Made by a program: the position numbers and the translations under genes
The notes under the pieces: model-generated
What the model was told of the DNA's origin: nothing
Database searches by the model: none
What the model saw: the letters and a program-made list of their open reading frames with translations, nothing else
Shown: positions 16,760 through 24,976 of the stretch, one piece after another
How the letters are laid out: every line of letters starts with the position of its first letter
Numbering within the stretch: the stretch's first letter is position 1
Origin: Eubacteriales bacterium
GTDB taxonomy: Bacteria; Bacillota; Clostridia; Lachnospirales; Lachnospiraceae
Direction of reading: 5' to 3'
Length of the DNA stretch: 64,000 nt
NCBI GenBank assembly: GCA_030524745.1
Contig: JAUNGC010000014.1
Location: forward strand, 18,707-82,706

Positions 16760-16854
16760 CGCAATTCTCCTTTTCCTCCCTCAAAAGGGCAGACCTTGAG
16801 AGGGAACGTGGTCTTATAACTTCGTCGGGGTACTGTACTGTCACTGTTTGTCAT
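16732..16854 (-). CDS. Probable mgtE leader peptide (upstream ORF)
   Basis: 40 codons: ATG at 16854 placed 7 nt after an ideal ribosome site (AAAGGAGGTG), TGA at 16732-16734. It overlaps the first 28 nt of mgtE in another frame. The peptide begins MTNSDSTVPRRSYKTTFPLK, continues VCPFEGGKGEL, and has no membrane segment. A stem formed by CTCTCAA and TTGAGGG (within about 16766-16803) lies just before the mgtE ribosome site, so ribosomes translating or stalling on the leader could change access to it. Proline- and basic-rich leaders control mgtA in enterobacteria, but homology is not claimed. No M-box magnesium riboswitch signature was recognised. Confidence 0.5.
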   Translation of the reverse strand: MTNSDSTVPRRSYKTTFPLKVCPFEGGKGELRWKISKKLK

Positions 16855-16945
16855 AAAACCACCTCCTTTGGAATTGCGTAAAAACTCTGATTTTTGCTGC
16901 AATATCCGGCTATCCGAAGCGGAAAACCCGGATTGAACTGTTACA

Positions 16946-16974
16946 AGAATACTTCATGTCTCAATCTTTGTCAA
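16946..16974 (-). promoter_or_regulatory. mgtE promoter inside the 3' end of the YigZ gene
   Basis: TTGACA (16969-16974), 17 nt, TATTCT (16946-16951) on the minus strand. The -35 box lies within the last codons of the upstream gene. Predicted leader to the uORF is about 85 nt. Confidence 0.8.
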
Positions 16975-17608
16975 CAAAATCTAACTGTTCCAGTTCGGTC
17001 AGCGCCGCTCTGGCGCTGGTCGCCTCCGTGATCTCTTTTTTGAGCGGTTCGACCGTTTCCCATGGCAGCAAAACCCGAACCTGCACACGGTCCGTATAAC
17101 TGATTTCCTCCGGGCTGATTCCTTTTTGTCCCAGAATATACTGAATTTTTCCGATTCCGTTATAATCCGTGTCGATCAACAGCCGGATCCCAAACCGCAT
17201 GGTTCCGATACTGCACGCCGAAAGCCCCTCTTTTACCGCCCCGGAATATGCGCGAACCAGTCCGCCTGTTCCCAGCAACGTTCCGCCGAAATACCTTGTT
17301 ACCACAACGGCCACGTTGCGCACCCCTTCTCCCAGGAGCACTTCCAGCATGGGGCGTCCCGCGGTTCCGGACGGTTCTCCGTCGTCGCTGCAGCGGGTCA
17401 ACTCCGCTTTTTTCCCAATCACAAAAGCGGAACAATTGTGTCTCGCATCCCAGTATTTCTTTTTGATTTCCTCAATAAAGGCAACAGCCTCTTCTTCCGA
17501 CTCCACCGGCCGCACGGTGGCGATAAAACGTGACTTTTTTTCAACCAGTTCTCCCTGTCCGCCTTTCAGCACTACTTTGTAGGATTCCCGGTTTTTATAT
17601 TTTTCCAT
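16961..17608 (-). CDS. YigZ/IMPACT family protein
   Basis: 215 residues; conserved family core is clear: KKSRFIATVRPVESEEEA, the DARHNCSAFVIG segment, RCSDDGEPSGTAGRPMLEVL and VVVTRYFGGTLLGTGGLVRA. Bacterial members have an N-terminal UPF0029 domain and a C-terminal ferredoxin-like domain; the eukaryotic relative IMPACT acts on translation control, but the bacterial role is not established. The ATG at 17608 is chosen with AAAGGA at a workable distance; a GTG three codons upstream is too close to it. Confidence 0.9.
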   Translation of the reverse strand: MEKYKNRESYKVVLKGGQGELVEKKSRFIATVRPVESEEEAVAFIEEIKKKYWDARHNCSAFVIGKKAELTRCSDDGEPSGTAGRPMLEVLLGEGVRNVAVVVTRYFGGTLLGTGGLVRAYSGAVKEGLSACSIGTMRFGIRLLIDTDYNGIGKIQYILGQKGISPEEISYTDRVQVRVLLPWETVEPLKKEITEATSARAALTELEQLDFVDKD

Positions 17609-17855
17609 AACAATCACGGTCCTTTTTCTGATTTTCTTTTACTGATTTTCCTTTTTTATCTTATCATCAGTTCTGGTTTCTGCAAGCATAAATGTGTAAA
17701 AATTTGTGAACAATCTCTTAATATGGAAGAAAAAACTTTATTTACCCATCTGATTTTGCTATAATCATATAGGTAATGTCCAAAAAAACCTGTATTCAAG
17801 ACGACCGGCGGCTGTATAACGCCGCTTTCGTTTATCATCAAGGAGGCTTATTTGC

Positions 17856-20705
17856 ATGAATTATGGCAAAAAGAGTGTAGAAAAGAAGCAGAAAACACTC
17901 CAATCCAGTTCCAAGCGCTGGGGCCGCAGATTCCTGCTCATTTTTGCAAAAGCGTTTCTGCTTTTTTTATTGGGCGTCGGAATTATCTGTATTTGCGGCG
18001 GGATCGGTGTTTTCAAAGGTATCATAGATTCGGCTCCGACCATCAATCTGGAAGATGCGACGCCCAGCCGGTTTTCTTCCTTTATTTATGACTCACAGGG
18101 CAATCAGATTGCCAAACTCGTCGCGGAAGATTCCAACCGTGTGCCGGTGACAATGGACCAGATTCCCCAGGATCTTGCCGATGCCTTTGTCGCAGTTGAA
18201 GATTCCCGTTTCTATGAACATAACGGCATCGATATCAAAGGTATTCTCCGCGCCGGCGTGACCGCTATTGCCACAGGCTTCGAACGCAAGGAAGGCGCCA
18301 GCACCATCACGCAGCAGCTCATCAAGAATACCGTTCTGACCACCTGGACGCAGGAAAAAACACTTCCGGAGCAGGTCAAACGAAAAGTTCAGGAGCAATA
18401 TCTTGCCATACAGTTGGAAAAGAATACAAATGACAAGTCCAAAATCCTGGAACAATACATGAACACGATTAACCTGGGACAGAATACGCTGGGCGTGCAG
18501 GCCGCATCCAAACGTTACTTCAACAAAAATGTGTGGGAACTGACCCTTTCCGAATGCGCAGCCATTGCCGGCATCACCCAGAACCCTTCCCGGTACAATC
18601 CGATCTCCCATCCGGAAGAGAATGTGAAACGCCGTTCCAAAGTGCTCGGGGACATGCTCGATCAGGGATATATCACCCAGGCCGAATACGATGAAGCGCT
18701 CGCTGATACAGATGCGCTTTATGACCGCATTCAGACAGCAAACGCTGTTGTGGAAGAAACTTCCATCGATTCCTATTATGCGGACGCTGTAAAAGAAGCT
18801 GTTATCGAAGACCTGATCGCCGCAGGTTACACGGAAACCCAGGCATATGTCATGGTATATTCCGGCGGCCTGAGCATTTATGCCGCAATGGATCCCGATA
18901 TCCAGAAAATCTGTGATGATGTGTGCTCCAACGAAGAAAACTATCCCGACGGAATCAGATGGCTGTTAAGTTACCAGCTCACATACCGCGCAGAAGGCGA
19001 GGACGCCGTCAATATCAGTTCTGAAATGTTCAAGCTTTACCAGCAGGAAAACGGAGATAAAAACTTCAACCTGCTTTACGATTCAAAGGATGAGGCGTAT
19101 GCAGCCATCGAAGCCTATAAGGCGGAAACGGTTCCTTCCAATGCCGAGATCCTTGGAGAAGTTGTTTCACTGACCCCTCAGCCCCAGATTTCCCTGGTGG
19201 TGGAGGATCAGTCCACGGGCTATGTGGTCGCTATGGTCGGCGGGCGCGGCACAAAGGAAGGCAACCTCACGCTAAACCGTGCGATCGGCACAACCCGCCA
19301 GCCGGGCTCCACCTTTAAGATCGTCTCCACCTACGCGCCTGCGCTGGACAGCGCGGGAATGACGCTGGCAGATGTGGAAGTGGACGGCCCCTTCAATTAT
19401 GAGGACGGCAGACCGGTCAACAACTGGTACAGTTCCGGTTACAAAGGCATCTGTTCTTTGCGTTACGGCATCGAGCAATCCTTAAACATTGTCACCGTCA
19501 AAGTGCTAACGCAGATCACGCCCCGTCTGGGCTATGAATATCTGCAGAATTTTGGGTTTACAACACTCGTGGACGGTCTTGAGAAAAACGGTAAAGTTTA
19601 CACTGACGTTACCCAGGCTCTGGCTCTGGGCGGCATCACAAACGGCGTCACCAATCTGGAATTAAACGCCTCCTATGCGACGATCGCCAATAACGGTCAA
19701 TACATTAAGCCCAAGCTTTACAGCATTGTAAAGGATCATGACGGCAATATCATTCTGGATAACACCGTCACGGAGAGCCGTCAGGTCATCAAGCCATCCA
19801 CCGCTTTCCTGCTCACGGACGCAATGGTGGGCGTTGTTACGAAAGGTACCGGCGGAGCCGTCAACTTTGAAGGTATGTCCATCGCCGGAAAGACGGGAAC
19901 CACATCCGACTATAACGACGTCTGGTTTGCCGGCTACACGCCGTATTACACCTGCACCACCTGGACCGGTTATGACAATAACACCAAGCTTCGCTCCGGC
20001 GACGAGCGAAATCTCGCCAAAAAACTCTGGCGGGAAGTCATGAAAGAAATACACGCGGATCTGGAAAACAAAGCGTTTGAGAAACCTGCCGATATTGTGG
20101 CGGTACAGGTTTGTTCCCAATCCGGCAAACTGCCGAACGAAGCGCTCTGCAAAGATACATTGAGCGTCGAATATTTCACGCCGGATACCGTACCCACAGA
20201 GACCTGCGACGTTCATTATCAGGGTATCGTCTGTGCATACAGCGCATTGCCCGCTGCCGACGGATGTCCGTTTGCCGTTCCGGGCGTGCTTTCCATGCAG
20301 CCGGAAAATGAGCGGATCTTATCAGGCATGACCAATGCGGACGGCACAGCGCAGGATACCTGTCAGCACACTGCTGAATTCATGGCTGATCCGAATGCTG
20401 AGGCGATTATCGCACAACAGCGTCTGGAAATGGAACTCCGTGCGGATCAGTCCCAATATGCGCTCAAGCTGGCTGAACTTCAGCAGCAATTGGAACAGGC
20501 TTCCGCCAGCAAAGCGGAGGCGGATAACAGACTTGCCGTGGAAACCGATGAAACCGCCCGTGCCGAAGCGCAGGCTGCTTCAAACAACGCGCAGGCTTTG
20601 ATCGACAATTTGAACGCACAGATCGCGCAGCTTCAGGCGGCGCAAAATGCTGCAATTGCCACCCAGGCCGATCCGAATGCCGGCGCTGAAGGCGGCGAAG
20701 GCTGA
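17856..20705 (+). CDS. Class A penicillin-binding protein (PBP1A type)
   Basis: Bifunctional peptidoglycan synthase, 949 residues, type II membrane protein. A basic cytoplasmic tail precedes one membrane segment (about 27-50). The glycosyltransferase domain (GT51) shows VEDSRFYEHNGIDIKGILRA with the catalytic Glu, EGASTITQQLIKN and LEQYMNTINLGQNTLGVQAA. The transpeptidase domain has SxxK in PGSTFKIVSTYA, SLN in EQSLNIVTV and KTGTTSDYND. The last ~90 residues are an Ala/Gln/Glu-rich coiled coil (EQASASKAEADNRLAVETDE) ending in a Gly/Glu tail, absent from many PBP1A proteins. AAGGAGG lies 9 nt before the ATG. A strong hairpin terminates it. Confidence 0.95.
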   Translation: MNYGKKSVEKKQKTLQSSSKRWGRRFLLIFAKAFLLFLLGVGIICICGGIGVFKGIIDSAPTINLEDATPSRFSSFIYDSQGNQIAKLVAEDSNRVPVTMDQIPQDLADAFVAVEDSRFYEHNGIDIKGILRAGVTAIATGFERKEGASTITQQLIKNTVLTTWTQEKTLPEQVKRKVQEQYLAIQLEKNTNDKSKILEQYMNTINLGQNTLGVQAASKRYFNKNVWELTLSECAAIAGITQNPSRYNPISHPEENVKRRSKVLGDMLDQGYITQAEYDEALADTDALYDRIQTANAVVEETSIDSYYADAVKEAVIEDLIAAGYTETQAYVMVYSGGLSIYAAMDPDIQKICDDVCSNEENYPDGIRWLLSYQLTYRAEGEDAVNISSEMFKLYQQENGDKNFNLLYDSKDEAYAAIEAYKAETVPSNAEILGEVVSLTPQPQISLVVEDQSTGYVVAMVGGRGTKEGNLTLNRAIGTTRQPGSTFKIVSTYAPALDSAGMTLADVEVDGPFNYEDGRPVNNWYSSGYKGICSLRYGIEQSLNIVTVKVLTQITPRLGYEYLQNFGFTTLVDGLEKNGKVYTDVTQALALGGITNGVTNLELNASYATIANNGQYIKPKLYSIVKDHDGNIILDNTVTESRQVIKPSTAFLLTDAMVGVVTKGTGGAVNFEGMSIAGKTGTTSDYNDVWFAGYTPYYTCTTWTGYDNNTKLRSGDERNLAKKLWREVMKEIHADLENKAFEKPADIVAVQVCSQSGKLPNEALCKDTLSVEYFTPDTVPTETCDVHYQGIVCAYSALPAADGCPFAVPGVLSMQPENERILSGMTNADGTAQDTCQHTAEFMADPNAEAIIAQQRLEMELRADQSQYALKLAELQQQLEQASASKAEADNRLAVETDETARAEAQAASNNAQALIDNLNAQIAQLQAAQNAAIATQADPNAGAEGGEG

Positions 20706-20798
20706 CAGGCATCCGGTTCAAGCGTAATTTTCGGATTTTATACCGTTCCGGAAAGGCAATGAAATCTACACTTTATAAGAATTTATCAAGTGCAACAA

Positions 20799-20837
20799 AA
20801 GGCTGCCACACCATTTTTCATTTGGTGTGACAGCCTT
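20799..20837. terminator. Terminator between PBP1A and trmO
   Basis: 15-bp arms AAGGCTGCCACACCA (20799-20813) and TGGTGTGACAGCCTT (20823-20837, one mismatch), followed by CTTTTTC. The AAAA before the left arm gives a U-run on the opposite strand, so it can serve both convergent genes. Confidence 0.9.
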
Positions 20838-20854
20838 CTTTTTCTCCGTCTCCT

Positions 20855-21565
20855 CTATTTCACCCTCTTCCAGCCGGACTCCCGTCTGTCTGCAATTTCC
20901 TTTACAATCAGCACGTCCTCTTTCACCACAAAGCGAATATCATATCCTGCGAAACTCATACCGTAAACATAGTCCGGTTTTTTATTATAAGCGGCTCTTG
21001 GATCCTGGGAAAGGACCTCCAGCACAGTCTGCTGTAAATCCCCGGGAAGCTGCTGCCTTAACTCTTCCGGGAAAATCACCTCAACGCCGTCTTTTTTGTG
21101 CGCTTCCCCAAAACTTCCTTCCGCCTCCGGATGGGAATCCGTGTATGGCAGATACGGCTTAATATCGTAAATCGGCGTTCCGTCCAGCAAATCCGCGCCG
21201 GACACCACCAGAACAGGTTCCCCGCCTTCCCCGTATCGTACTTCTTCCAATCGCACGCTGGACAAGCCGATCGAATTGGGACGGAAGGGAGATCGGGTTG
21301 CAAAAACGCCCTTTCGTTCCTTTCCTCCTAATCTGGGCGGCGCCACCGTCAGATTCATGCCGTCCTTTTTGGCCTCGGAAAACCCCCATAACAGCCACAG
21401 GTGGGAATACTCTTCAATCCCCCTGACAGCATCCGGATTCCGAAATACGCCTTCAAAATGAATTTCCCCCCTCAGAGTGGAAACCAGCCCGCTCTGTCTC
21501 GGGATACCGAATTTTTCCGGGAAATCCGTGTGAATTCTTGCCACTACAATCAAATTCTCGTTCAT
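20855..21565 (-). CDS. trmO: tRNA (N6-threonylcarbamoyladenosine37-N6)-methyltransferase TrmO
   Basis: SAM-dependent enzyme adding a methyl group to t6A37 of threonine tRNA; family formerly TsaA/YaeB. 236 residues with the signature FATRSPFRPNSIGLSSVRLE, the DLLDGTPIYDIKPYLPYTDS block and IEEYSHLWLLWGF near the N-terminus. The C-terminal ~70 residues form the small extension domain seen in many bacterial members. The start has GGAAGGA upstream. Its neighbour, tRNA-Thr, is a member of its substrate class, though this may be chance. Confidence 0.93.
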   Translation of the reverse strand: MNENLIVVARIHTDFPEKFGIPRQSGLVSTLRGEIHFEGVFRNPDAVRGIEEYSHLWLLWGFSEAKKDGMNLTVAPPRLGGKERKGVFATRSPFRPNSIGLSSVRLEEVRYGEGGEPVLVVSGADLLDGTPIYDIKPYLPYTDSHPEAEGSFGEAHKKDGVEVIFPEELRQQLPGDLQQTVLEVLSQDPRAAYNKKPDYVYGMSFAGYDIRFVVKEDVLIVKEIADRRESGWKRVK

Positions 21566-21632
21566 CTTATTCCTTCCAGACGCTTAAAAAAGAAATGTGA
21601 TACATTGACTCGTTTTGATCCTGTATAACAGA

Positions 21633-21668
21633 AAAGACTTTTCAAGGGACAAACCTTGAAAAGTCTTT
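21633..21668 (-). terminator. Terminator after tRNA-Thr
   Basis: Perfect 15-bp arms (AAAGACTTTTCAAGG, 21633-21647; complement 21654-21668) with a 6-nt loop and TTTT at the 3' side on the minus strand. Confidence 0.9.
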
Positions 21669-21685
21669 CTTTATAATACTTTTAA

Positions 21686-21758
21686 AGCTGCTGACGGGAA
21701 TCGGACCCGTGACCTCCGCCTTACCAAGGCGACGCTCTACCGACTGAGCCACAGCAGC
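21686..21758 (-). tRNA. tRNA-Thr(GGT)
   Basis: 73 nt from GCTGCTG acceptor to the matching CAGCAGC plus a U discriminator. The anticodon loop is TTGGTAA within the TCGCC/GGCGG stem; the T-arm is ACGGG TCCGATT CCCGT. The CCA end is not encoded. A promoter and a terminator frame it. Confidence 0.95.
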
Positions 21759-21787
21759 ATCAGGTCGTTGTCTCACAACCGAATCAT

Positions 21788-21817
21788 AGTATAGCATAGG
21801 GGATATAAACTTGTCAA
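21788..21817 (-). promoter_or_regulatory. tRNA-Thr promoter
   Basis: TTGACA (21812-21817), 18 nt, TATACT (21788-21793) on the minus strand, about 30 bp before the mature tRNA. Confidence 0.75.
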
Positions 21818-21919
21818 TCAAAATTTTTAGTTTCTTGAAATCACCTTAAATCCTGTCGGCCGACGCTCCGCTTTGTTCCGGCATACTTATCATAACATAT
21901 CTGCCCGGCAAATCGTAAC

Positions 21920-21948
21920 TTGCCTGTCTTTTTTATCCATGCTATAAT
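21920..21948 (+). promoter_or_regulatory. Promoter of the DUF4236 gene
   Basis: TTGCCT (21920-21925), 17 nt, TATAAT (21943-21948), giving a leader of about 100 nt. The 11-bp word CAAATCGTAAC occurs on both sides of it (21909-21919 and 21993-22003), a possible but unproven operator pair. Confidence 0.65.
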
Positions 21949-22057
21949 CAAGCGTATCGGCGGGCGTAAAGCGAACTGTAACCTGCAATTGACAAATCGT
22001 AACAGTTCAGCTACGCCGAAGCGTTACGGGAGATCACTACAAAAAAGGAGAACGATC

Positions 22058-22645
22058 ATGGGTTTACGATTCAGAAAAAGCATTAAAGTTGCACCGGGCG
22101 TTAAAATAAATTTAAACAAAAAGAGCGCCGGAGTCACGCTGGGAACCAAAGGCGCTCACTATACCATCAACACTTCCGGGAAGCGTACGGCAAGCGTAGG
22201 ACTGCCCGGAACGGGGCTTTCCTACTCCACTTCTTCGGGCGGCTCCAAAAAGGGAAGCAAACGTAAGACGACGAAGAAAGATGTCTTCAATAAGATATTC
22301 GGCGTCATCATCGCCGTTATCGCCATTGTCTGCGTGCTGGGCGCGATCAAAACCTCACTGGATAAGAAGGCAGCCTCCGCCGCAGATACTCCGGCCATCA
22401 GCGCACAGGCCGATACCTCCGCCGTGACGGATTCTTCTGCTGTGACGGATACCTCTGCTGTGACGGATTCTTCAGCCGTAGCGGATGCCGCCGCGGACGC
22501 TTCCCAGACGAAGGTCTGGATATCCGCTTCCGGATCGAAATACCATGCAAAATCAGACTGCAGCGGAATGGAGAATCCCACAGAAATCACATTGCAGGAA
22601 GCGCTGGACATGGGCAAAGAAGCATGTAAGCGCTGCAATCCGTAG
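22058..22645 (+). CDS. DUF4236 domain protein with Ser/Ala repeat and C-terminal Cys motif
   Basis: 195 residues; function not known. Residues 1-57 are a DUF4236 domain (LRFRKSIKVAPGVKINLNKK, TLGTKGAHYTINTSGKRT, GLPGTGLSYS). A basic stretch then precedes one membrane segment at about 77-97 (IFGVIIAVIAIVCVLGAI). A low-complexity linker with four 6-residue repeats (TSAVTD or SSAVTD type) leads to a small C-terminal domain with YHAKSDCSGMENP and CKRCNP, which resembles a metal-binding or disulphide-held module. The ATG at 22058 has AAAGGAG 7 nt upstream. Probably membrane-anchored with the C-terminal module outside. Confidence 0.75.
   Translation: MGLRFRKSIKVAPGVKINLNKKSAGVTLGTKGAHYTINTSGKRTASVGLPGTGLSYSTSSGGSKKGSKRKTTKKDVFNKIFGVIIAVIAIVCVLGAIKTSLDKKAASAADTPAISAQADTSAVTDSSAVTDTSAVTDSSAVADAAADASQTKVWISASGSKYHAKSDCSGMENPTEITLQEALDMGKEACKRCNP
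22412..22483 (+). repeat. Four 18-bp tandem repeats inside the DUF4236 gene
   Basis: Units at 22412-22429, 22430-22447, 22448-22465 and 22466-22483 (GATACCTCCGCCGTGACG and variants), each encoding D-T/S-S-A-V-T/A. The in-frame array could change in copy number by slippage. Confidence 0.9.
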
Positions 22646-22687
22646 AAACGGTTCAGACATCTGACCGGCTTCCCTTTCCGGACAAAG

Positions 22688-23719
22688 CTACTGTTTTTCC
22701 GTGCTCACCGCCAGTCCGTCTTTCCGGCTTGCAATGACGACCGTACCGTTCTGGTCCATGCGGTAAGTTTCCACTCCGGCCTCCTTCAAGCGGTTCAACA
22801 CCTTTTCGGAAGGCTCCTGTTTTTCCCCGTCGCCGTCTATTCCGCAGGAAATAACGGCGATCCGGGGAGAGACAGCCTGCAAAATTTCTTTTCCCGTCGA
22901 ACTCTTGCTCCCATGATGCGCTATCATCATCACATCGCTGTTTAATTCATATCCGCTCTCCAGCAGCGCATTCTCCATTTTTTCTTCCCCGTCCCCGTAA
23001 AAAAGAAAACGATGAAAACCGTCCGTCAAAAGCAGACCGATCGAGCAGTCGTTGAGTTCCTCCGATGCTGTCTCAACAGAATCATCGTTTGCAAGAATCA
23101 TAAAAGAGGCGCTACCCAGCCCATAAGTTTCTCCCGGAAGCGGCCGCGTGATCAGCAAATCCTTTGCCGCCAGCGCATCCATAACGCGTTCATAGGTCTT
23201 TGTGCCCACCGTTTCCGTCTCAAAGTTCCCCATCAGAACTTCCTCTACGGTAAAATAATTGATAATTTGCGGAACCGCCCGGATGTGATCCTTATGCGGA
23301 TGGGTAATCAGCAGATAATCCAGCGTCTGCACGCCCTGCGCCTTCAGATAGGTCACGATCTTTTCCGTATGAGCGTCGTCGTTGCTTCCCGCATCGATCA
23401 GCATGTGATGACCGTTCGCAGAGGATACGAGCACACAATTACATTTCTCCACGTCCAGAAAGTGAACCGTCAGCCCCTCACGGCCGTCCGGTTCTGCATC
23501 TTTTCCGTCGCTTTGCTGCTCCCTGTCGTCCGGTTCTGCATCTTTTCCGACACTTTGCTGCTCCCGGCCGGTCTGCCTCATCCCGCCTCGGACGCTTTCC
23601 CAAAATTCCGGTTTTGCCGCCAGAGACAGCGCTGCCGCCAGAAGCAGAATACCGGTCAGGCGCAGCAATTCCATTCCTTTTCCTCTGAAATATCTCCTTT
23701 TTCTTCGCCGCTTTGTCAT
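22688..23719 (-). CDS. ComEC/Rec2-like metallo-beta-lactamase-fold hydrolase
   Basis: 343 residues. A basic start and one membrane segment (about 17-36, LLRLTGILLLAAALSLA) act as signal or anchor. A repeated acidic linker follows (GKDAEPDDREQQSD, about 2.3 copies of 14 residues), then the hydrolase fold: LIDAGSND, the metal motif LLITHPHKDHIRAVP, MIAHHGSKSSTG and FLFYGDGE. It resembles the stand-alone extracellular beta-lactamase-like domain of the DNA-uptake protein ComEC, with no channel domain. The reaction is not known; phosphodiester hydrolysis is plausible. The ATG at 23719 has GGGAGG upstream. Confidence 0.8.
   Translation of the reverse strand: MTKRRRKRRYFRGKGMELLRLTGILLLAAALSLAAKPEFWESVRGGMRQTGREQQSVGKDAEPDDREQQSDGKDAEPDGREGLTVHFLDVEKCNCVLVSSANGHHMLIDAGSNDDAHTEKIVTYLKAQGVQTLDYLLITHPHKDHIRAVPQIINYFTVEEVLMGNFETETVGTKTYERVMDALAAKDLLITRPLPGETYGLGSASFMILANDDSVETASEELNDCSIGLLLTDGFHRFLFYGDGEEKMENALLESGYELNSDVMMIAHHGSKSSTGKEILQAVSPRIAVISCGIDGDGEKQEPSEKVLNRLKEAGVETYRMDQNGTVVIASRKDGLAVSTEKQ
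23485..23577 (-). repeat. 42-bp tandem repeat in the linker of the ComEC-like gene
   Basis: Two adjacent near-identical 42-bp units starting at 23485 and 23527 (CGTCCGGTTCTGCATCTTTT on the plus strand), with a partial third. They keep the reading frame and lengthen the acidic linker. Confidence 0.8.
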
Positions 23720-23788
23720 AAACCTCCCGCCTGCTCTTGTCCGCAATATACAGGAAACACACGCAGGTCGCCCTGTATACCGGGGCAT

Positions 23789-24976
23789 TTAACGCTGAAA
23801 TAACATCTGTAAAAACTCATATGCGCACTGACGCCATACGTTCCAGTCATGTCCGCCTTCATACACCCGGCGGACCTGTCTGATGCGATAATCCTCACAA
23901 AGCTGGTCCTCTTCCATAAAAAAGCCAAAATAGGAATCCTGTTTTCCCATCGCTCTGAAAAAGAGGCGGTTCTCTTCATTGAATTTTTCCGGTTCCGCAA
24001 GCAGCAGTTTCAGGTGAGATGCGTCTACCTTTTCCACGCCGATAAAATTCCGCATAAAGCCGCTGAACAACCCGATCCATCCGAACAATTCCGGATGCAT
24101 AAGAGCAGTCATGGACGTCTGGATCGATCCCATGGACAACCCGGCCATAGCGCGGTGCTCCCGGTCCGATAAGACCCGGTATTTCTTTTCCACAAAGGGC
24201 AGCATATCCTGCAGCAAAAACGCCGGAAATTTCTCATGCGCCAGTTTTTCTTCTTCTCCCCCCGTTTGCCGGATCATGCCGTCAGCCATGACGATGAGCA
24301 TGGGAACAGCCCGGTTCCTTGCGAGCAGGTTATCCATGATGCGCCCGATTCTTCCCTGCCAGGTCCAGCCGGTCTCGTTTTCCCCGAAACCATGCTGCAG
24401 ATAAAGAACCGGATAGGCTTCTTCCGAATCCTCATAGCCGGGCGGCGCATAAATCAGGCAGGTTTCCGTTTTCTGTGTCACTTCGGAATAAAAATATTCA
24501 TGCCGGATGCTGCCGTGAGGAACATTCCGGATTCTCAGCCAGGACGCCGCCGGACCGATTTCCAGATAATTACAGGGTCTGGAATACCCATAACCGATCG
24601 GCAGAAAAGGACTCAATACCTCCACGCCGTCCACCAAAAGCGTCGCATAATAAAAGCCCGGCTCCAGCGGCAGCGTCAATTCCCATATATTCCTTTCCAC
24701 TTCCAGAAAAATAAACTTTTCCTGCCCGACTTCCAATTCCACATTGCAGGCATTTTTCAAACAGAATTTCAGGAATGGAGTTTTGTTCTCCCGGTAAAAC
24801 AGGCCCTGCTGCCGCAGCGTCGCCTGTTGCTCCTCCATGCCAAAATTCCTGGGCCGTGAAAAAGCCACCGCCTGATCGAAGGTTTCTTCTCCCGCTTCCG
24901 CCATGCCGTTTGCCTCTTCCCTGGATATTCTCATATTCTCTGCCGCTTTCAATGCCGATAGATTCAAATGAATCAT
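23789..24976 (-). CDS. Putative esterase, alpha/beta hydrolase of the CE1/enterochelin-esterase type
   Basis: 395 residues, cytoplasmic by lack of a signal. The N-terminal ~170 residues resemble a CBM48-like beta-sandwich (WELTLPLEPGFYYATLLVDG); the hydrolase domain follows with YLQHGFGENETGW (oxyanion region), nucleophile Ser in MAGLSMGSIQTS and a catalytic His in YEGGHDWNVWRQ. Relatives cleave feruloyl, acetyl or siderophore esters; the substrate is unassigned. Its ATG overlaps the sigH stop (ATGA, with GGAGGTACC as the ribosome site inside sigH), so its translation should depend on sigH translation, an unusual pairing. Confidence 0.8.
   Translation of the reverse strand: MIHLNLSALKAAENMRISREEANGMAEAGEETFDQAVAFSRPRNFGMEEQQATLRQQGLFYRENKTPFLKFCLKNACNVELEVGQEKFIFLEVERNIWELTLPLEPGFYYATLLVDGVEVLSPFLPIGYGYSRPCNYLEIGPAASWLRIRNVPHGSIRHEYFYSEVTQKTETCLIYAPPGYEDSEEAYPVLYLQHGFGENETGWTWQGRIGRIMDNLLARNRAVPMLIVMADGMIRQTGGEEEKLAHEKFPAFLLQDMLPFVEKKYRVLSDREHRAMAGLSMGSIQTSMTALMHPELFGWIGLFSGFMRNFIGVEKVDASHLKLLLAEPEKFNEENRLFFRAMGKQDSYFGFFMEEDQLCEDYRIRQVRRVYEGGHDWNVWRQCAYEFLQMLFQR

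Noticed and set aside
15407-16819. Plus-strand 470-codon ORF opposite mgtE
   Set aside because: Exact antisense shadow of mgtE; His/Arg/Gln-rich, low-complexity composition and no family motif.
16760-16945. M-box magnesium riboswitch upstream of mgtE
   Set aside because: Conserved M-box segments were not recognised by eye; the stretch is explained by a promoter, leader ORF and one stem. A covariance search would settle it.
22412-22483. CRISPR array
   Set aside because: The 18-bp units are contiguous, have no spacers and keep a coding frame; no cas gene is in the window. The 39-bp and 42-bp repeats at 60219-60335 and 23485-23577 are excluded for the same reason.
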